DNA of 64,000 nt, from NCBI GenBank assembly GCA_977006965.1, contig OZ345368.1, positions 1,922,001 to 1,986,000 of the forward strand, given 5' to 3'. Positions 11,830-21,924 of the stretch are shown here, piece after piece. The position numbers and the translations under genes are program-made. The notes below the pieces were generated by a model. It was not told the origin of the DNA. It saw only the letters and a list, made by a program, of their open reading frames with translations, and made no database searches. The stretch comes from Phymatolithon calcareum. Lineage: Eukaryota; Rhodophyta; Florideophyceae; Hapalidiales. Numbering within the stretch: the stretch's first letter is position 1; every line of letters starts with the position of its first letter.

Positions 11830-12842
11830 AAATAGCAAAGAGCGACAAGTATTTCGTGAAAGCTTGTTTTCTGTCATTTACGAAGAGGACCTGCGAAGCT
11901 TGCTTGTTTGCGTGGCAAAGAACAGGCTAACTCGTAAATTAGATCAATAGTTCTTATTACGTAAATGTTACGAGGGGGCAATTACCTGAACCTTGTAGAG
12001 TCTTCTGCCTTTTCAATTCGTATGGTACGGCCGTACCATCACCAGCACTCAAGTCGCGGGACAGCGTTTAGGAAATAGGAGTAGCAATTGCATGTCCGCT
12101 GCGGCGCCCGTTTCTCCTGACCGTCTTCCACATCACTTGATGGCGGAGCACCTGCTACAAAATAGAAGAGAAAAGAACCAGCGACTCCAACCGCATCCCG
12201 CAAAAAGCTCCCACCTGCTTGCACACTGGCGAGAACACCACTGCCTGTACTTGTCCCGCCCTCCCTTGTCGGACAATCAGCTTGGCCGACGGCACCAGTC
12301 CGAACTCCTGCATTGTCTTCTGCAAATCCCCTCGCTCGAACACGCGTCGAGGAAATGCAACCGACATCTGCACATTTTGCGCACCTACGTTCATCTCTTC
12401 GGCAATCCAATCCACCATTGATCTCAGCGCAACATCATTCGCAAACGTGCGCTGCGCAACGCTCCCATCCAGCAGTCGTACCAACAAACGCGCGCCTGCG
12501 CGGGTGCACTACCGAGTTTGAGTGCGCGGTCTGCAGACGACAGCGCGCGCGCCTGTACTGTCTACTGCTGCGGTTTTTACGGCAGCCTTCTCCGCCGACA
12601 ACACCGCTATAGTTTTCTTCTTCGATACCGGTCTGCGTTGCGCGGCGGCCGGCGCACCCGCCTGCGTGGCGCGCGACGAGGTTGCGCGCGGGAGCCGCCG
12701 GGGCGGATGCAGTGTAGGGCCGAGACTGGTCGGCAGGGGCGGTGCCGGGACGTCACGCGCAAGCGTTGCGTAATCGATTGCGCGAACAAGTGCCGCGGGG
12801 GAGACGAAGAACTCTGTGTGCACGAAGACGCGGCCGTCGGGC
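11092..12842. repeat. Duplicated segment, copy 2 (probable source)
   Basis: This matches 6598-8380 almost base for base. Unlike copy 1, both genes here run past the segment ends: the membrane protein continues upstream to 10378 and the UBX gene continues to about 13137. That makes this locus the likely donor. The two copies start about 4.5 kb apart in direct orientation, and I see no transposon ends at the borders. Confidence 0.85.
12022..12039. promoter_or_regulatory. 18-bp perfect palindrome, copy 2
   Basis: This is the same ATGGTACGG inverted pair as at 7552, in the same intergenic position between the 3' ends of two convergent genes. Its identity in both copies is explained by the duplication, so it is not independent evidence for function. 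Confidence 0.5.
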
Positions 12843-13137
12843 AAGATGATGTGAAGAGCAGGCGAGTTCTTCACGGGGAATAATGCGTGAAAGTTTTGGA
12901 AATCTTTGCTTTCATCGCTGCCGTCCACACGGATGCACGTGGCGCGCACACACGCCAATGTGGCGACCACGGCGGCATGCGTGAATGTCGTGCGTAGCAG
13001 GGAGCGTGTCGACGTGCGCGCCAGCACTGCCTCGGCATTTGTGGCTTCCGTCGCTGGTGCGCAGGTGAGGGCGATGAGAAGCGAGGTTTGCGCCCGCACT
13101 GCCGACACTGCGCTGGCCACTCCGCCTGTGTGCCATA
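12155..13137 (-). pseudogene. UBXN4/erasin-like UBX protein, one in-frame stop
   Basis: The frame opens with WHTGGVASAVSAVRAQTS, similar to the extreme N-terminus of UBXN4 proteins. It continues with a thioredoxin-like UAS stretch (DESKDFQNFHALFPV, then LPDGRVFVHTEFF), a basic Ala/Pro-rich linker with KKKT, and a UBX domain with RLLDGS, FPRR and GLVPSAKLIV. UBXN4 is an ER-membrane adaptor for p97/Cdc48 in ER-associated degradation. One TAG (12511-12509) splits linker from UBX without changing frame. The TAG is also present in the other two copies in this window. No ATG lies at the expected start; the first ATG (13120) falls a few residues late. Either all copies descend from one dead gene or the stop is read through. 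The protein is shorter than human UBXN4 and lacks a clear C-terminal membrane hairpin. Confidence 0.6.
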
Positions 13138-13869
13138 TACAGTACCGTCCGCAGATGTCGTGGCCATTTCGAATGACCTTCGTTGAAGTACCAGGGGAAA
13201 GTTACCAGGGGAGTATCGCAGAATTTTGTGGTTTCATTTAATTACCGAAAAAATAATGGTCTTTTGTGCGAAGCGATTTTTGAAAAAAACGTCTATAAAA
13301 AAGAAAATCACGTCAGGAACGGCGCGCGCTTGCGGTCGGCGGGAGGTGGGTGCCAATAAGATCGTGCCAAATAAAAAATTAAATCATACAGAAGCATTTC
13401 AGTACATGGGGAGTGCACTAAACATTGTCTCTGCAAGTGGAGAGGCAGCAGCCGGTAAAGCTTCAGATCCAGCGCGATCTGGAAGACGTGGCAACACGTG
13501 TGCGCATGGTTGGAGATTAAATGGAGGCTATTGTGAAAAATGCACTGAAAACTTGAGTGCAATGAGGTAAAAGTGAGCCGTGGTGTATGGATTGCAAAGG
13601 GATGTCTATGCTATAAACACTGTGCATTTCATAAGCAAAGTGGACAGTTGGGCGTTCAAGCACGCCGTGTACAATCCAATCTCACTGCGTGTAGTAGTAT
13701 GGATTGGTGGCCCTGAGGCCTTGCTTTTCCCGACCATTACAGCCCACATGGGCTTACACACTGTGCCCTCGACTCCGTCGTCTACTCCGTTTAGGTTTAT
13801 TTCTATTATGATAAGACCGATTTGGTAGTATATGGCGGGCTTTTGGCCGCCGGCCCTCAGTAAAAGGGA
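13138..13869. other. Spacer, no supported gene
   Basis: This is the region upstream of the UBX gene and left of the gypsy element. A 114-aa frame at 13226-13570 has no recognisable feature. The left LTR of the gypsy element may start in here, but without a partner LTR I cannot place it. Confidence 0.4.
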
Positions 13870-14293
13870 CAACCCGTGTTTGGTCCAGATCGACCGTTTT
13901 CAGTTCCAACCTTCGCGGACCTTTCGCCTCAGGGAAGGCCTCGCGTAAGACCTCGACTCTGCGCCGTCGGTCAAGCCTCGGTCCTAGGACCCTCGCCCCT
14001 GTGTCTGCGTACGGATGTTGGTGTCCTCTTGCGATTGGACCCCAAGTCCGTGTGTGTTTTGTTGTTTGTTCTGCCACTATCCTCCATCGGGGGAGACCAA
14101 TCGCTGGAGCCTTGCACGGCCTCAACGGCCAACCGTTCCCGAACTACTTAGTGGCGTCGATCCGCCAATCTGCGCTACCACAAGTGGTCTCCCGACCTAG
14201 AACGGTTCGCAACTCCTCGCGATCCTTCGGCAGATCTTCCTTACCAAGACCCCAAGCACTGAGGGAAAACAAGGAACGCAGATCTCTACATTC

Positions 14294-15226
14294 TTGCTAG
14301 CCAACATGACCGACGAGGGTCCCCGAACTCGCTCCACCCGAGCTTCTCAGCTGCGGGCTAAAGAGATCGAGGCTCGGTACGGCCGATCAGCCGCTACACC
14401 CACTTCGGCCCCTGTTCGGCCAGCGTCGGTGCCGCGTAGCGCCCTTGACCACGAAGACGATTCGTCCATGTGGTCGGCCAGCGGCAACTTTGACCCTACG
14501 CTCGTTGGGCCGCGATCGGCTCCGGTGGAGACATCCGCCATTGCGCCGGCCGACCGTCCAGGCCTGAGGGCATCTCAAGATGCCCCTCGGGGCGATGAAG
14601 GCGCCACGGCTAAAGTAAGCGCCAACGTCCCCCGAAATACAAATCGTGATCAGTCGGCCACCGGAGTCCCCCGATCGGAGCTGGATGCAGCTCGGGGAAG
14701 GATCGGAAAGGCCGAGTCCAATATGGTCGCTCCCGGGAACCCCGAAGACCTGGTGGCCGCGATCGCGCAGCTTTCTTCCCAAATGAGTGAGCTTCCGTCG
14801 ACGATCGAAGAGACGGTCAATGCGGCGATCGATGCCAAGCTGCCCGAGGCAATCCAAGACCGCTCCGGAGTCATCCAAGAAAATATCATGCAATCCATGA
14901 CATTGGAGCTCGAAGGACGCCTCGCTGAGCAAACGACTCATTTCGCCACTCATGAGGCAGTCGCGTCTGTTGACGGGCGGGTCGCCGCCGTGCAGGCCGA
15001 ACTGGCTGCGTTCAAGGATCAAGTTGAAACACGTCGCCTCTACGAGGCGGAACCGGCGTCTAGGATGAGACGCCGTTACACCGACGACGACCAGAAAACG
15101 GTCATTAATGAGCCCAATCCCTTTTCGCTCCAAATGGAGCTCGGGTCGCGTGACGGCTCTCAAAGCTCTTCCGAAGACTCCTCCTCGTCGGGTCTGGTTC
15201 CCGGTCGGACGGAAGCAGCTCCATAG
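14294..15226 (+). CDS. Gypsy gag, N-terminal part
   Basis: A 310-aa frame starts at the ATG in CCAACATGACC. It is rich in Ala, Pro, Ser and Arg at the start, with a predicted helical stretch around LVAAIAQLSSQMSELPSTIEE, and ends in a Ser-rich tail (SSSEDSSSSG). It precedes the capsid-like frame and is the expected matrix/N-terminal gag. A frame break separates it from the next part; the reading frame resumes before 15432 around KYRGLKELKCSHESF. Confidence 0.55.
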   Translation: MLANMTDEGPRTRSTRASQLRAKEIEARYGRSAATPTSAPVRPASVPRSALDHEDDSSMWSASGNFDPTLVGPRSAPVETSAIAPADRPGLRASQDAPRGDEGATAKVSANVPRNTNRDQSATGVPRSELDAARGRIGKAESNMVAPGNPEDLVAAIAQLSSQMSELPSTIEETVNAAIDAKLPEAIQDRSGVIQENIMQSMTLELEGRLAEQTTHFATHEAVASVDGRVAAVQAELAAFKDQVETRRLYEAEPASRMRRRYTDDDQKTVINEPNPFSLQMELGSRDGSQSSSEDSSSSGLVPGRTEAAP

Positions 15227-15431
15227 GGAAGCGGGGCGAACCTATATACCGTCGGTGCCCTCGCCGGAGGGCGCATAGTGCCAAGAGAAGGACACATCGA
15301 GCCCACCGAGAGAGGGCCGAGGAGACTGAACGCTCATCGAGGGGCAAGGGCCCAAGTACCGCGGCCTCAAGGAGCTCAAGTGCTCTCACGAGAGCTTTAA
15401 TGAAGCCCTTTCTTATCGGCGGTACCGCCTC

Positions 15432-16943
15432 TTGAACACCATCCAACGCTCCGGGGCCAAGGTTTCGGCCATGATTGATCAGATCCAGAGGCTTACACGC
15501 CATGCTATGGAGAGCCACACTTTTTCGGGTGAGCGACCCATCGATGTCCTCCAACTCCTCTCCGCGTTCAAGACCACGTACGATGACAATGATATTCCCG
15601 GAGGCGCAGCAGTCCGCCTGATGTCGAAATACCTGACCGGAGGGGCCAGGCGACAATTCGACTCTTACAACAGCCTTGGCACACCTCGCCTCAAAGGATT
15701 CTCGTCGTATCCGGAGGCGGTCCAACACCTTCTCAAGGCGTTTGCGACTGAGGAGTTCATTATCGCCGCCGTGGCCGAGTTCGACGGCTTGTCGCAGGGC
15801 GACAAGGAGAATGAGCGAGCGTTTGGACTACGGCTCCGTGACTCTGCGCGCCAATGCGGAAACGTGTTCTCGGAGAACCAGCTAATCACTCGATTCATCC
15901 TCGGGACACACGCAGACATTAGGCCGGTCATCCTGAGCAACAAGGCGCTGTGGGGAGGGGTGTCTTTTGCCAAGTTCATCAGGCGGGCGCAGGCCCTTGG
16001 GGACTCACACCGCGCCCTCCTCGGGAAACACAGGCGGCCTGGCCAGGCCATGGTGATCTGGCCCCAAGAAGATCCAGCCCACTCTCAATCTTACAGCAGA
16101 GAGCCACGTCAGCTAGGGCCCGAACAGCCGGTGTTCGCTGTTGGGCAGACGCCACGACACGATTGCTGCTCCGATGATCCGTCGGTCGATACTCGTTACG
16201 ACCAAGTGTTCCCACCGGGCTGCCATGAAGCTCATTTGGTCAGTCGAGATCCTAACCCTCCCAGGTTTCGACAACCTCAACGGAAGGGGGCACCAGACCG
16301 TTCACCGGTCGTCGGCGCGCAGGTGCAGTCGGCAACGAAGCCTGCTCGTCCAGGGTGGGTGAATCTTCCACATGCCCAGGTTGACGTTTGCTACTGCTGC
16401 ATTGGCATAGGACACCGGCGCCCGCATTGCCCCCATCGGGACCGTCCGGCTCAAGACCCGAACTTCGCCGTCCTCCGGGCTGAGAACTTCAAATTCCTGC
16501 AACCGCACCAGCAGCAGGAGATGCGCCGCATAGGCGCTGCACAAACGGTGACCGCGGGGCTAGAGAGGATTGGAGACGTGCTGGTCGCTAATCCGGACGA
16601 GACAGGCCCCGTAGTATTCCCATGGTCTATGGGTCTTCCAGGTGGTCTACGCCAAGTACAGCGCTCGGCACAAGGAGTCGCCATGGTGGAGAACGAAAAA
16701 GGCTTGTACCGGCCGAGAACTCGGAATCGAACTTCTCCCAGGAAAACTGATGGGGGATGCGCCTTGAGGCCACCGCGCAAGCCCCCGAATGAAGGAGACT
16801 CGAATCCGGTTATCCTGTCCCGGCCGTTTGGACTCCCGAGCTGGCTGTCCGCCTCGCAGTACCATCTGTCTCAGGTGTGCTTTCTTTCGGTACACAATTA
16901 CAAGATAGAGGCCTCCATAGGTCCCGATTCACGGTCCTTATGA
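15432..16943 (+). CDS. Gypsy gag, capsid and zinc knuckle
   Basis: The frame includes a retrotransposon-gag-like helical capsid (LLSAFKTTYDDNDIPGGAAVRLMSKYLTGGARRQF and the following ERAFGLRLRDSARQCG segment). A CX2CX4HX4C zinc knuckle reads CYCCIGIGHRRPHC near 16390. Capsid assembles the particle and the knuckle binds RNA. The nominal start at 15432 is TTG; the frame is really open further upstream and joins the N-terminal gag through a frameshift. Confidence 0.7.
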   Translation: MNTIQRSGAKVSAMIDQIQRLTRHAMESHTFSGERPIDVLQLLSAFKTTYDDNDIPGGAAVRLMSKYLTGGARRQFDSYNSLGTPRLKGFSSYPEAVQHLLKAFATEEFIIAAVAEFDGLSQGDKENERAFGLRLRDSARQCGNVFSENQLITRFILGTHADIRPVILSNKALWGGVSFAKFIRRAQALGDSHRALLGKHRRPGQAMVIWPQEDPAHSQSYSREPRQLGPEQPVFAVGQTPRHDCCSDDPSVDTRYDQVFPPGCHEAHLVSRDPNPPRFRQPQRKGAPDRSPVVGAQVQSATKPARPGWVNLPHAQVDVCYCCIGIGHRRPHCPHRDRPAQDPNFAVLRAENFKFLQPHQQQEMRRIGAAQTVTAGLERIGDVLVANPDETGPVVFPWSMGLPGGLRQVQRSAQGVAMVENEKGLYRPRTRNRTSPRKTDGGCALRPPRKPPNEGDSNPVILSRPFGLPSWLSASQYHLSQVCFLSVHNYKIEASIGPDSRSL

Positions 16944-16946
16944 CCA

Positions 16947-17218
16947 ATGATCACGGTGTTGGACACAGGAGCCGGGCCTAACTTGGTCCGCGCTGACCTT
17001 CTTCCACCGGCGGTACTCGCTTTGTGTGACGACAGCCGTGATATCGTCAACTTGGTGTCTGCTTCAAATCACCGCCTGGATACCATGGGTATTGTGACCT
17101 TAACAGTCAAGGTCGCGTCGTACTCCTTGCGATAACCATTCGTTGTCGTACGGAAACTCGGAGCCGATTCCCTCTTGGGCTGCACGTTCATCGACAGACA
17201 CGTGAAGCAAGTGCGGCC
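16947..17218 (+). pseudogene. Gypsy aspartic protease, broken
   Basis: ITVLDTGAGPNLVRADLL holds the retropepsin active-site triad DTGA, and a flap/C-terminal part follows to LTVKVASYSLR. The frame is closed by a stop at 17135. Sequence resembling the end of the domain (LGADSLLGCTFIDRHVKQV) continues after it. Retropepsin cleaves the gag-pol polyprotein. Confidence 0.6.
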
Positions 17219-17407
17219 TTGAGGAAAGCTAATCTAGTTGGAGGATGGAACAAGGGTTACGATCAGGCGCAGCCCCCAAAGGGTCCCAAGCGACCGGTCA
17301 ACATCAGAAACCCCATTCGTAAGAGACGGTCCCTCGCCGTCTGCAAAAGTGCGAGTAGCACGACGAACGGTTATTCCGTCCGGGACCGAAGCGACTATTG
17401 AGGTAGT

Positions 17408-18119
17408 ATGCGGCGCCTCCAGCATGCTCCGGCTCCGCATTTGTACTTGAAGAAGCGAGTTAGTGTGGCCAACGGCCTAGTTGACGTTAAACCGCTCGTG
17501 CCTTTTAGGATCTTGGTCGCCAACTTTTCGTCCGCGGATGTGACACTCGCGAAACACGAAATCCTGGCTTTGGCGCTACCGGCCCCGACGAAAATATTCA
17601 CGGTCAATATTGACCTCCGGGAACCGGAACCCGCAGTACCTGTGCGTCCTGGCCTCGCACAGGCCTTACCTGATGACGACGCCAAGGACAGATTCGCGGC
17701 GTGGGTCCCGGAGTCACCAGCCGCGCGCGAGCGGGTGACCGTGGATGACGTTAGCTTGGACCACCTGTCGGACGACGAACAAACTCAAGTCCGCGATATG
17801 CTTTGCGAGTTCGAGGACATGTGGCAGGGCTATCTGGGAACTGTGAAGGTCACCGAACACCGAATCGATCTTCAGGATGGTGTTCGACCCGTGCGTCTGT
17901 CGCCCTATCGCGCGGGGCATAAGGCCCGGGAGGTCGAGAAGACCGAAGTGGAGGAAATGGTGCGCTTGGATGTCGTCGAGCCCGCAGCGTCGGAGAGGTT
18001 CCTCCCCGGTTGTCATTGTCCCTACACCGGACGGACGGTGGCGCTTCTGCGTGGATTACCGGCGCCTGAATGCACTGTCCATGAAGGACTCGTATCCTCT
18101 GCCGCGTATGGATGAGTGA
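17408..18119 (+). pseudogene. Gypsy pol: protease-RT linker and RT fingers
   Basis: The first frame (to about 18005) covers the linker and the beginning of the reverse transcriptase, with [20 protein letters not shown] and [11 protein letters not shown] typical of Ty3 RT. A frameshift near 18005 moves the homology to another frame, which gives [19 protein letters not shown] motif 2. A TGA at 18117-18119 follows PLPRMDE. Both defects break pol. Confidence 0.7.
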
Positions 18120-19502
18120 ATCGACTCCCTGGGCGACGCCAAGTTCTTCACGACTCTGGACTGCAACTGGGGGTTCTGGCAGATTCCCATTCGCGACGAA
18201 GACCGCGACAAAAAGACATTTACCTGTCACAGCGGAAAACTCCGATTCAAGAAAATGCCCTTCGGCCTGACCAAGGCCCCGGCCACGTTCCAATGCACCA
18301 TCGACATAATTCTCGCTCGCTTTAAATGGCAGTCGTGCCTGGTGTACATCGACGACATCATTGTCTTTTCGTCTTCATTCGACGACCACCTACGACACGT
18401 CAAGGAGATACTGTGCGCGTTGAAAGCGGCCGGACTGTCACTGAAGCTGAAGAAGTGCGCCTTCTTTGACCGTTCGGTCAACTTCTTGGGCCATACAATC
18501 CGGGCAGGCCTTCTTGAGGTGGCGAACCGCAACACCGACGCCATCCAGGGGTTCAAAGTCCGGACTAGCCAGACGGAGCTCCGCTCTTTCCTTGGACTTT
18601 GCAACGTCTACCGACGTTTTATTCCGAACTTTGCACGTGTAGCAGCGCCGCTCACGGAGCTCTTAAAGAAGGAGCAGGGGGCCTCGCTCCGCGTGCTTGA
18701 CGATCGCCGCTTGGCCGCGTTTGGCCTCTTGAAGAAAGCATTAACTTCCCCGCCCGTTCTGCGGTTGCCCCGTCGGGGTTTGCGCTACTCGGTCGATAGA
18801 GATGCCTGCGACCATCAGATTGGCTGTGTGCTCTTTCAAACACACGAAGACGGTAAGCGATACCCGCTGGGCTTCTGGAGTCTTCAGCTCCGACCGGCAG
18901 AGAAAAACTACTCTGCCGGCGAGAAGGAATGCTTGGCCATCATATGGGCCGTACAGATCCTCCAACCGTACCTCCAATTGGAGGAGTTTGATCTGTTTAC
19001 CGATCACCAGGCGCTCCGCTGGATTTTCAGCCTCGTCTATGGGTGAAATAGCCTCGCACGTTGGCGCCTCGTTTTCATGGGGCATCGCTTCAAGGTGCAT
19101 TACAAGAAAGGCGCCGAGAATACGATCGCGGACACCATCTCGCGTTTACCCACGTACGGCGATTGTCCATTCGGACCAGATCTGAACATTCCCTGCCTAG
19201 CAGTTGAAACCGCGATCGGAAAGGGGCAAGCATGTGACCCACCGGATCAAGGCGACTTTGAATGGGTGGAGGACTTCCCCTCCTTCGCAGAAGACTTGGC
19301 CCCACCAGCTTTGCTGGTTGCGACGGTCGTCGACGCAACGGACCACAGCCCAACCTCGATTGGAGAGTACATCGAGGCCCAGTCTGCCGACCCCTGGTGC
19401 TGCGTACTCGCATCAAAGGTAGACGACGGCCGGTCGGCCAGGTTCAAGCGTGACTACCGCGGCCTTCTGGTTCGGGTCGCTCCCCTTGACCTTTCACACT
19501 AG
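18120..19502 (+). pseudogene. Gypsy RT palm and RNase H, two in-frame stops
   Basis: This includes FTTLDCNWGFWQIPI (RT motif 3), the substrate-binding motif MPFGLTKAPATFQ, the catalytic YIDD (VYIDDIIVFS), SLKLKKCAFF, the primer-grip region and FLGLCNVYRRFI. A Ty3-type RNase H follows (YSVDRDACDHQIG, EKECLAIIWAV, LFTDHQALRWIF, KGAENTIADTISR). Stops at 19044-19046 and 19500-19502 interrupt the same frame that starts upstream of 18120. The first lies within the RNase H connection; the second lies before the integrase. Confidence 0.85.
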
Positions 19503-19520
19503 ATCGTTGTTCTCTCGGCC

Positions 19521-19772
19521 TTGAGGCCCCGTGTGTTGCACTTGGCACATTACCTGCGGCTTACGGGCCATCTGGGCACTACTCGAATGTACCAGACCTT
19601 GCGCCGAGAATTCTACTGGCCGTCCATGGCCCTTGTCGTTGTCCGCACGGTGCGATCATGCACCCCATGCGCAAAGGAGTGCGTAAAGCTCCGCCGCCAC
19701 AGTCAGTGGTTGAAGCTGTTCCCTGCATCCCAGCCTTTGGAGTTCGTCTCTATCGACATCTCAACCAAATGA
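19521..19772 (+). pseudogene. Gypsy integrase zinc finger, truncated
   Basis: HLAHYLRLTGHLGTTRMYQ followed by FYWPSMALVV and CTPCAKEC is the H2C2 zinc-binding N-terminal domain of Ty3 integrases. The catalytic core begins (LEFVSIDI) and is cut off a few residues later. No DDE residues remain. Confidence 0.75.
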
Positions 19773-19955
19773 ATGCGACAGATGCATGTTTCGCCAACAC
19801 AAAGCTTGCTACATGATGAACATATGACAGTCGTTTTCCTCACTTTGCAAACTTTGCGGTTGATTTGCGGGGCAAATTTAGTCGTCATGGCATTCGAATT
19901 CTTCCTTTTCTTCTCGGTGGGAAGGAAGCGGGTTCGAACATCGCTCTCTAACGTA
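19760..19955 (-). mobile_element. piggyBac-like transposase C-terminal zinc finger
   Basis: The minus strand reads NRKVCKVRKTTVICSSCSKL and then a Cys/His cluster (CVGETCICRIH). This is the spacing of the cross-brace zinc finger at the end of piggyBac-family transposases. A basic stretch (EKKRKNS) precedes it. A related but more decayed piece is at 56147-56341 on the plus strand. Only the tail of the gene survives, wedged between the gypsy truncation and a LINE fragment. The family assignment is from the zinc-finger pattern alone. Confidence 0.45.
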
Positions 19956-20109
19956 ATTGTGCGATATGAATTGAATGAATGTTGACGAGTCGTACTGAAG
20001 TTAAATGTAGTATCGATGAATTGCTGGATCAGAACTTCATGTTATCTTTGCTGTATCATGCGCTGCTGACACTCTGGACGACCTTCAGAGATTAGAAACG
20101 AGTTATCAA

Positions 20110-21170
20110 CGAAGAAAGTTGCCGGATGTGTTCACACGAAACGACCATTGGAGCAGTGGGTTCGTCGTTCGACGCCGAAATATTCTCGGCCGTCTGAACT
20201 TTTGAGGAGATAGAACACTTGCGAATCCCATGCATACTCCACATTCGCTTGTTTGCAGACAGAAAAAGCGTCCTCGATGCGCTGACCAAGCAAAGATGGA
20301 TGTATGGGGAGATGACAAGCTGCCGGATACTGTTGCGCTCCAACGCGTTCTATCTTCATCCAAGATTAGTCCTGAAATTGAATTTGAATGTAAGCGACTC
20401 AATGGAGCACTTGTTGGGAGAGAAATACGGATCAAGGATATACTGAACAGTCAAACTACGTGAGCTTAGAAAATCGTGCGAAAGCGGCCCTGCTACTCTT
20501 CAAGAGAGGCCTTGGGAGCTTTTAAAATAAATCAACACATATCCCCCGGAAACTGTGGGAAGGATGATTGATGACATGATCACTTTTGAAGCAATTTGGA
20601 TTCCAAGCTACTAAGGGCTCCCTGGGAACGAAAAAACGGACGGCCTTGCTCGAAATGGCATTACGGAGTCAAGTCTGGTGACGCATCAAAATTTACCCTT
20701 AACCATAGAATCTGCGTGGTCGATTGTCAATCGGCACAAGTTGAAAAAGCTTAGGAGTATGCAGTTTTTACCCTCAGAGCGCAATATAAGCCACAAGCAC
20801 GCTGAACCTACTCTCAATCAACTTTCCGCACTATGTTGCTCGCTGGTAACAGTTTTTCAAGATGTTACCGTTGACTATGACCCTATATGCAAGACCTGCT
20901 CTGCGAGAGCCAAGGAGACCGTTGGGCATCTACTCTTACGCTGTAGTGGACGGAATGTATCAAGGCGCTAGAATATCGTTAGAGTTTTCACCAAAACGGC
21001 AGAGGAAATATGCTTTGAGAAACGGGTAGAAGTACTTCCGTTCGTGAACAATGAGGGGCTGTTTGAAAACATCGCAAAAATCTTAGAGAGAGTAGCAAAG
21101 AGAGCCCCCAAAAGGTGGCTAGTGCTTCTGAGGACTGCGTTGCAGCTTCCTTGGTCTGTTGGTTAGCTTT
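20110..21170 (+). mobile_element. LINE RNase H and C-terminal fragment
   Basis: Pieces of a non-LTR element RNase H are visible across shifted frames. SSFDAEIFSAV and HIRLFADRKSVLDALTKQ look like the 'AE..A' and 'D...L' motifs. WIPSY followed by GLPGNEKTDGLARNG matches the conserved 'W.P.H.G..GNE.AD.LA' end. The downstream segment ICKTCSARAKETVGHLLLRC is the CX2C..E...H...C motif that closes many LINE pol proteins. Several stops and indels are present. The right edge is cut by the copia insertion at 21212-21216. Confidence 0.6.
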
Positions 21171-21211
21171 TTGTTGCGAATAGAGCAGGAAAATTGGCGT
21201 TTTCTGATGAA

Positions 21212-21216
21212 GGTTG
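21212..21216. repeat. Target-site duplication of outer copia, left (GGTTG)
   Basis: GGTTG directly precedes the left LTR and recurs directly after the right LTR (31579-31583). A 5-bp duplication is normal for copia integrases. Confidence 0.7.
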
Positions 21217-21619
21217 AATGGAAAACGTAGAACAGTTGTAATCGAAAGAGACCGCGGATCAGCGGTTGTGCACCAAGCCGTGCGGAACAGGAACTGGGTG
21301 TACCCGAAGGTACGGAATAAGTTTACAATCAACAAGCAGGTATCGGGTTTTTGTCCTTGTTTCTCTGCCCGAGCACATTATCCGGAACAGGACATGCGGT
21401 CTTAAGCAGAATCATGGGAGCGATGATGATGAGTCAATGGCTCATGGTAACTACGTGCCTAGACTCTATTGGTTAGTACAAACAACGGGTATCATGTCAG
21501 TACCCCAGAGCAGTAACAGCTCAGTATATCCAATCATGAAGAAGTATGCAGAGTGTGGTAATATCGACAGTTCTACTGTTCACATGAAACACAGTCGAAC
21601 GTGTTACACGAAATAAACA
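21217..21619 (-). repeat. Outer copia 3' LTR
   Basis: It is identical to the LTR at 31176-31578 except in the last few bases at its inner end (reading on the minus strand). On the minus strand it begins TGTTTATTTCG and ends CATT rather than the usual CA. The TSD and the abutting primer-binding site both support this limit. An apparent 116-aa plus-strand frame inside is a by-product of the repeat. Confidence 0.9.
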
Positions 21620-21635
21620 TACTTCCCCTTTTCTG
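21620..21635 (-). promoter_or_regulatory. Outer copia polypurine tract
   Basis: On the minus strand GAAAAGGGGAAGTA directly precedes the 3' LTR start TGTTTA. This is the usual plus-strand DNA primer position. Confidence 0.8.
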
Positions 21636-21924
21636 AGAAACTTGCTTATCCAGTGGAGGTACCGCTTGTGCGAACTTCTGCATCAGTAAGCTCCAGAGGT
21701 AGTGATCCAGAGAACAATAGTAACTGCAGCGCCGTACAGAGCGGACTGTTGATTTTTGTAACAGGGTCAGCTAGGTTGATCTTTCCCGGGAACCAGAACA
21801 TCTTGTTGACTTCTTGAGTCTCGAACTCGTATCGAATCAGCCCAACATCTCCTCTTATAGACTTGTCTATCTCAGAACGGCAAGTAGACAGCGTTCTTCA
21901 GAGGTCCTTGGAGTCAACAGCACA

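Larger units (their letters stand above)
13870..19772 (+). mobile_element. Degenerate Ty3/gypsy retrotransposon, 3'-truncated
   Basis: The order gag, CCHC knuckle, aspartic protease, reverse transcriptase, RNase H, integrase zinc finger is that of Ty3/gypsy (Metaviridae-type) elements. All parts lie on the plus strand, spread over several frames with stops. The homology stops just as the integrase core begins (EFVSIDIST, about 19770), so the rest of the integrase and the 3' LTR are gone. The adjoining DNA belongs to other element fragments. The base composition is clearly GC-richer than in the flanking repeats. No LTR pair could be found, so the left limit is approximate. Confidence 0.85.

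Noticed and set aside
12489-12511. Small intron removing the TAG in the UBX gene
   Set aside because: The only GT...AG around the stop would be 17 bp long and would break the reading frame.
6598-12842. Duplicated segment as LTRs of a long retroelement
   Set aside because: The copies start and end inside ordinary genes, lack TG...CA ends and target duplications, and the DNA between them holds no element proteins.
14387-15728. Minus-strand frames of 258 and 207 aa in the gypsy gag region
   Set aside because: They run opposite to gag and have no motif; the GC-rich antisense strand keeps frames open by chance.
21266-21616. 116-aa frame, identical to one at 31225-31575
   Set aside because: It lies wholly inside the two LTRs of the outer copia and on the strand opposite to the element; the duplication reflects the LTRs, not a gene pair.
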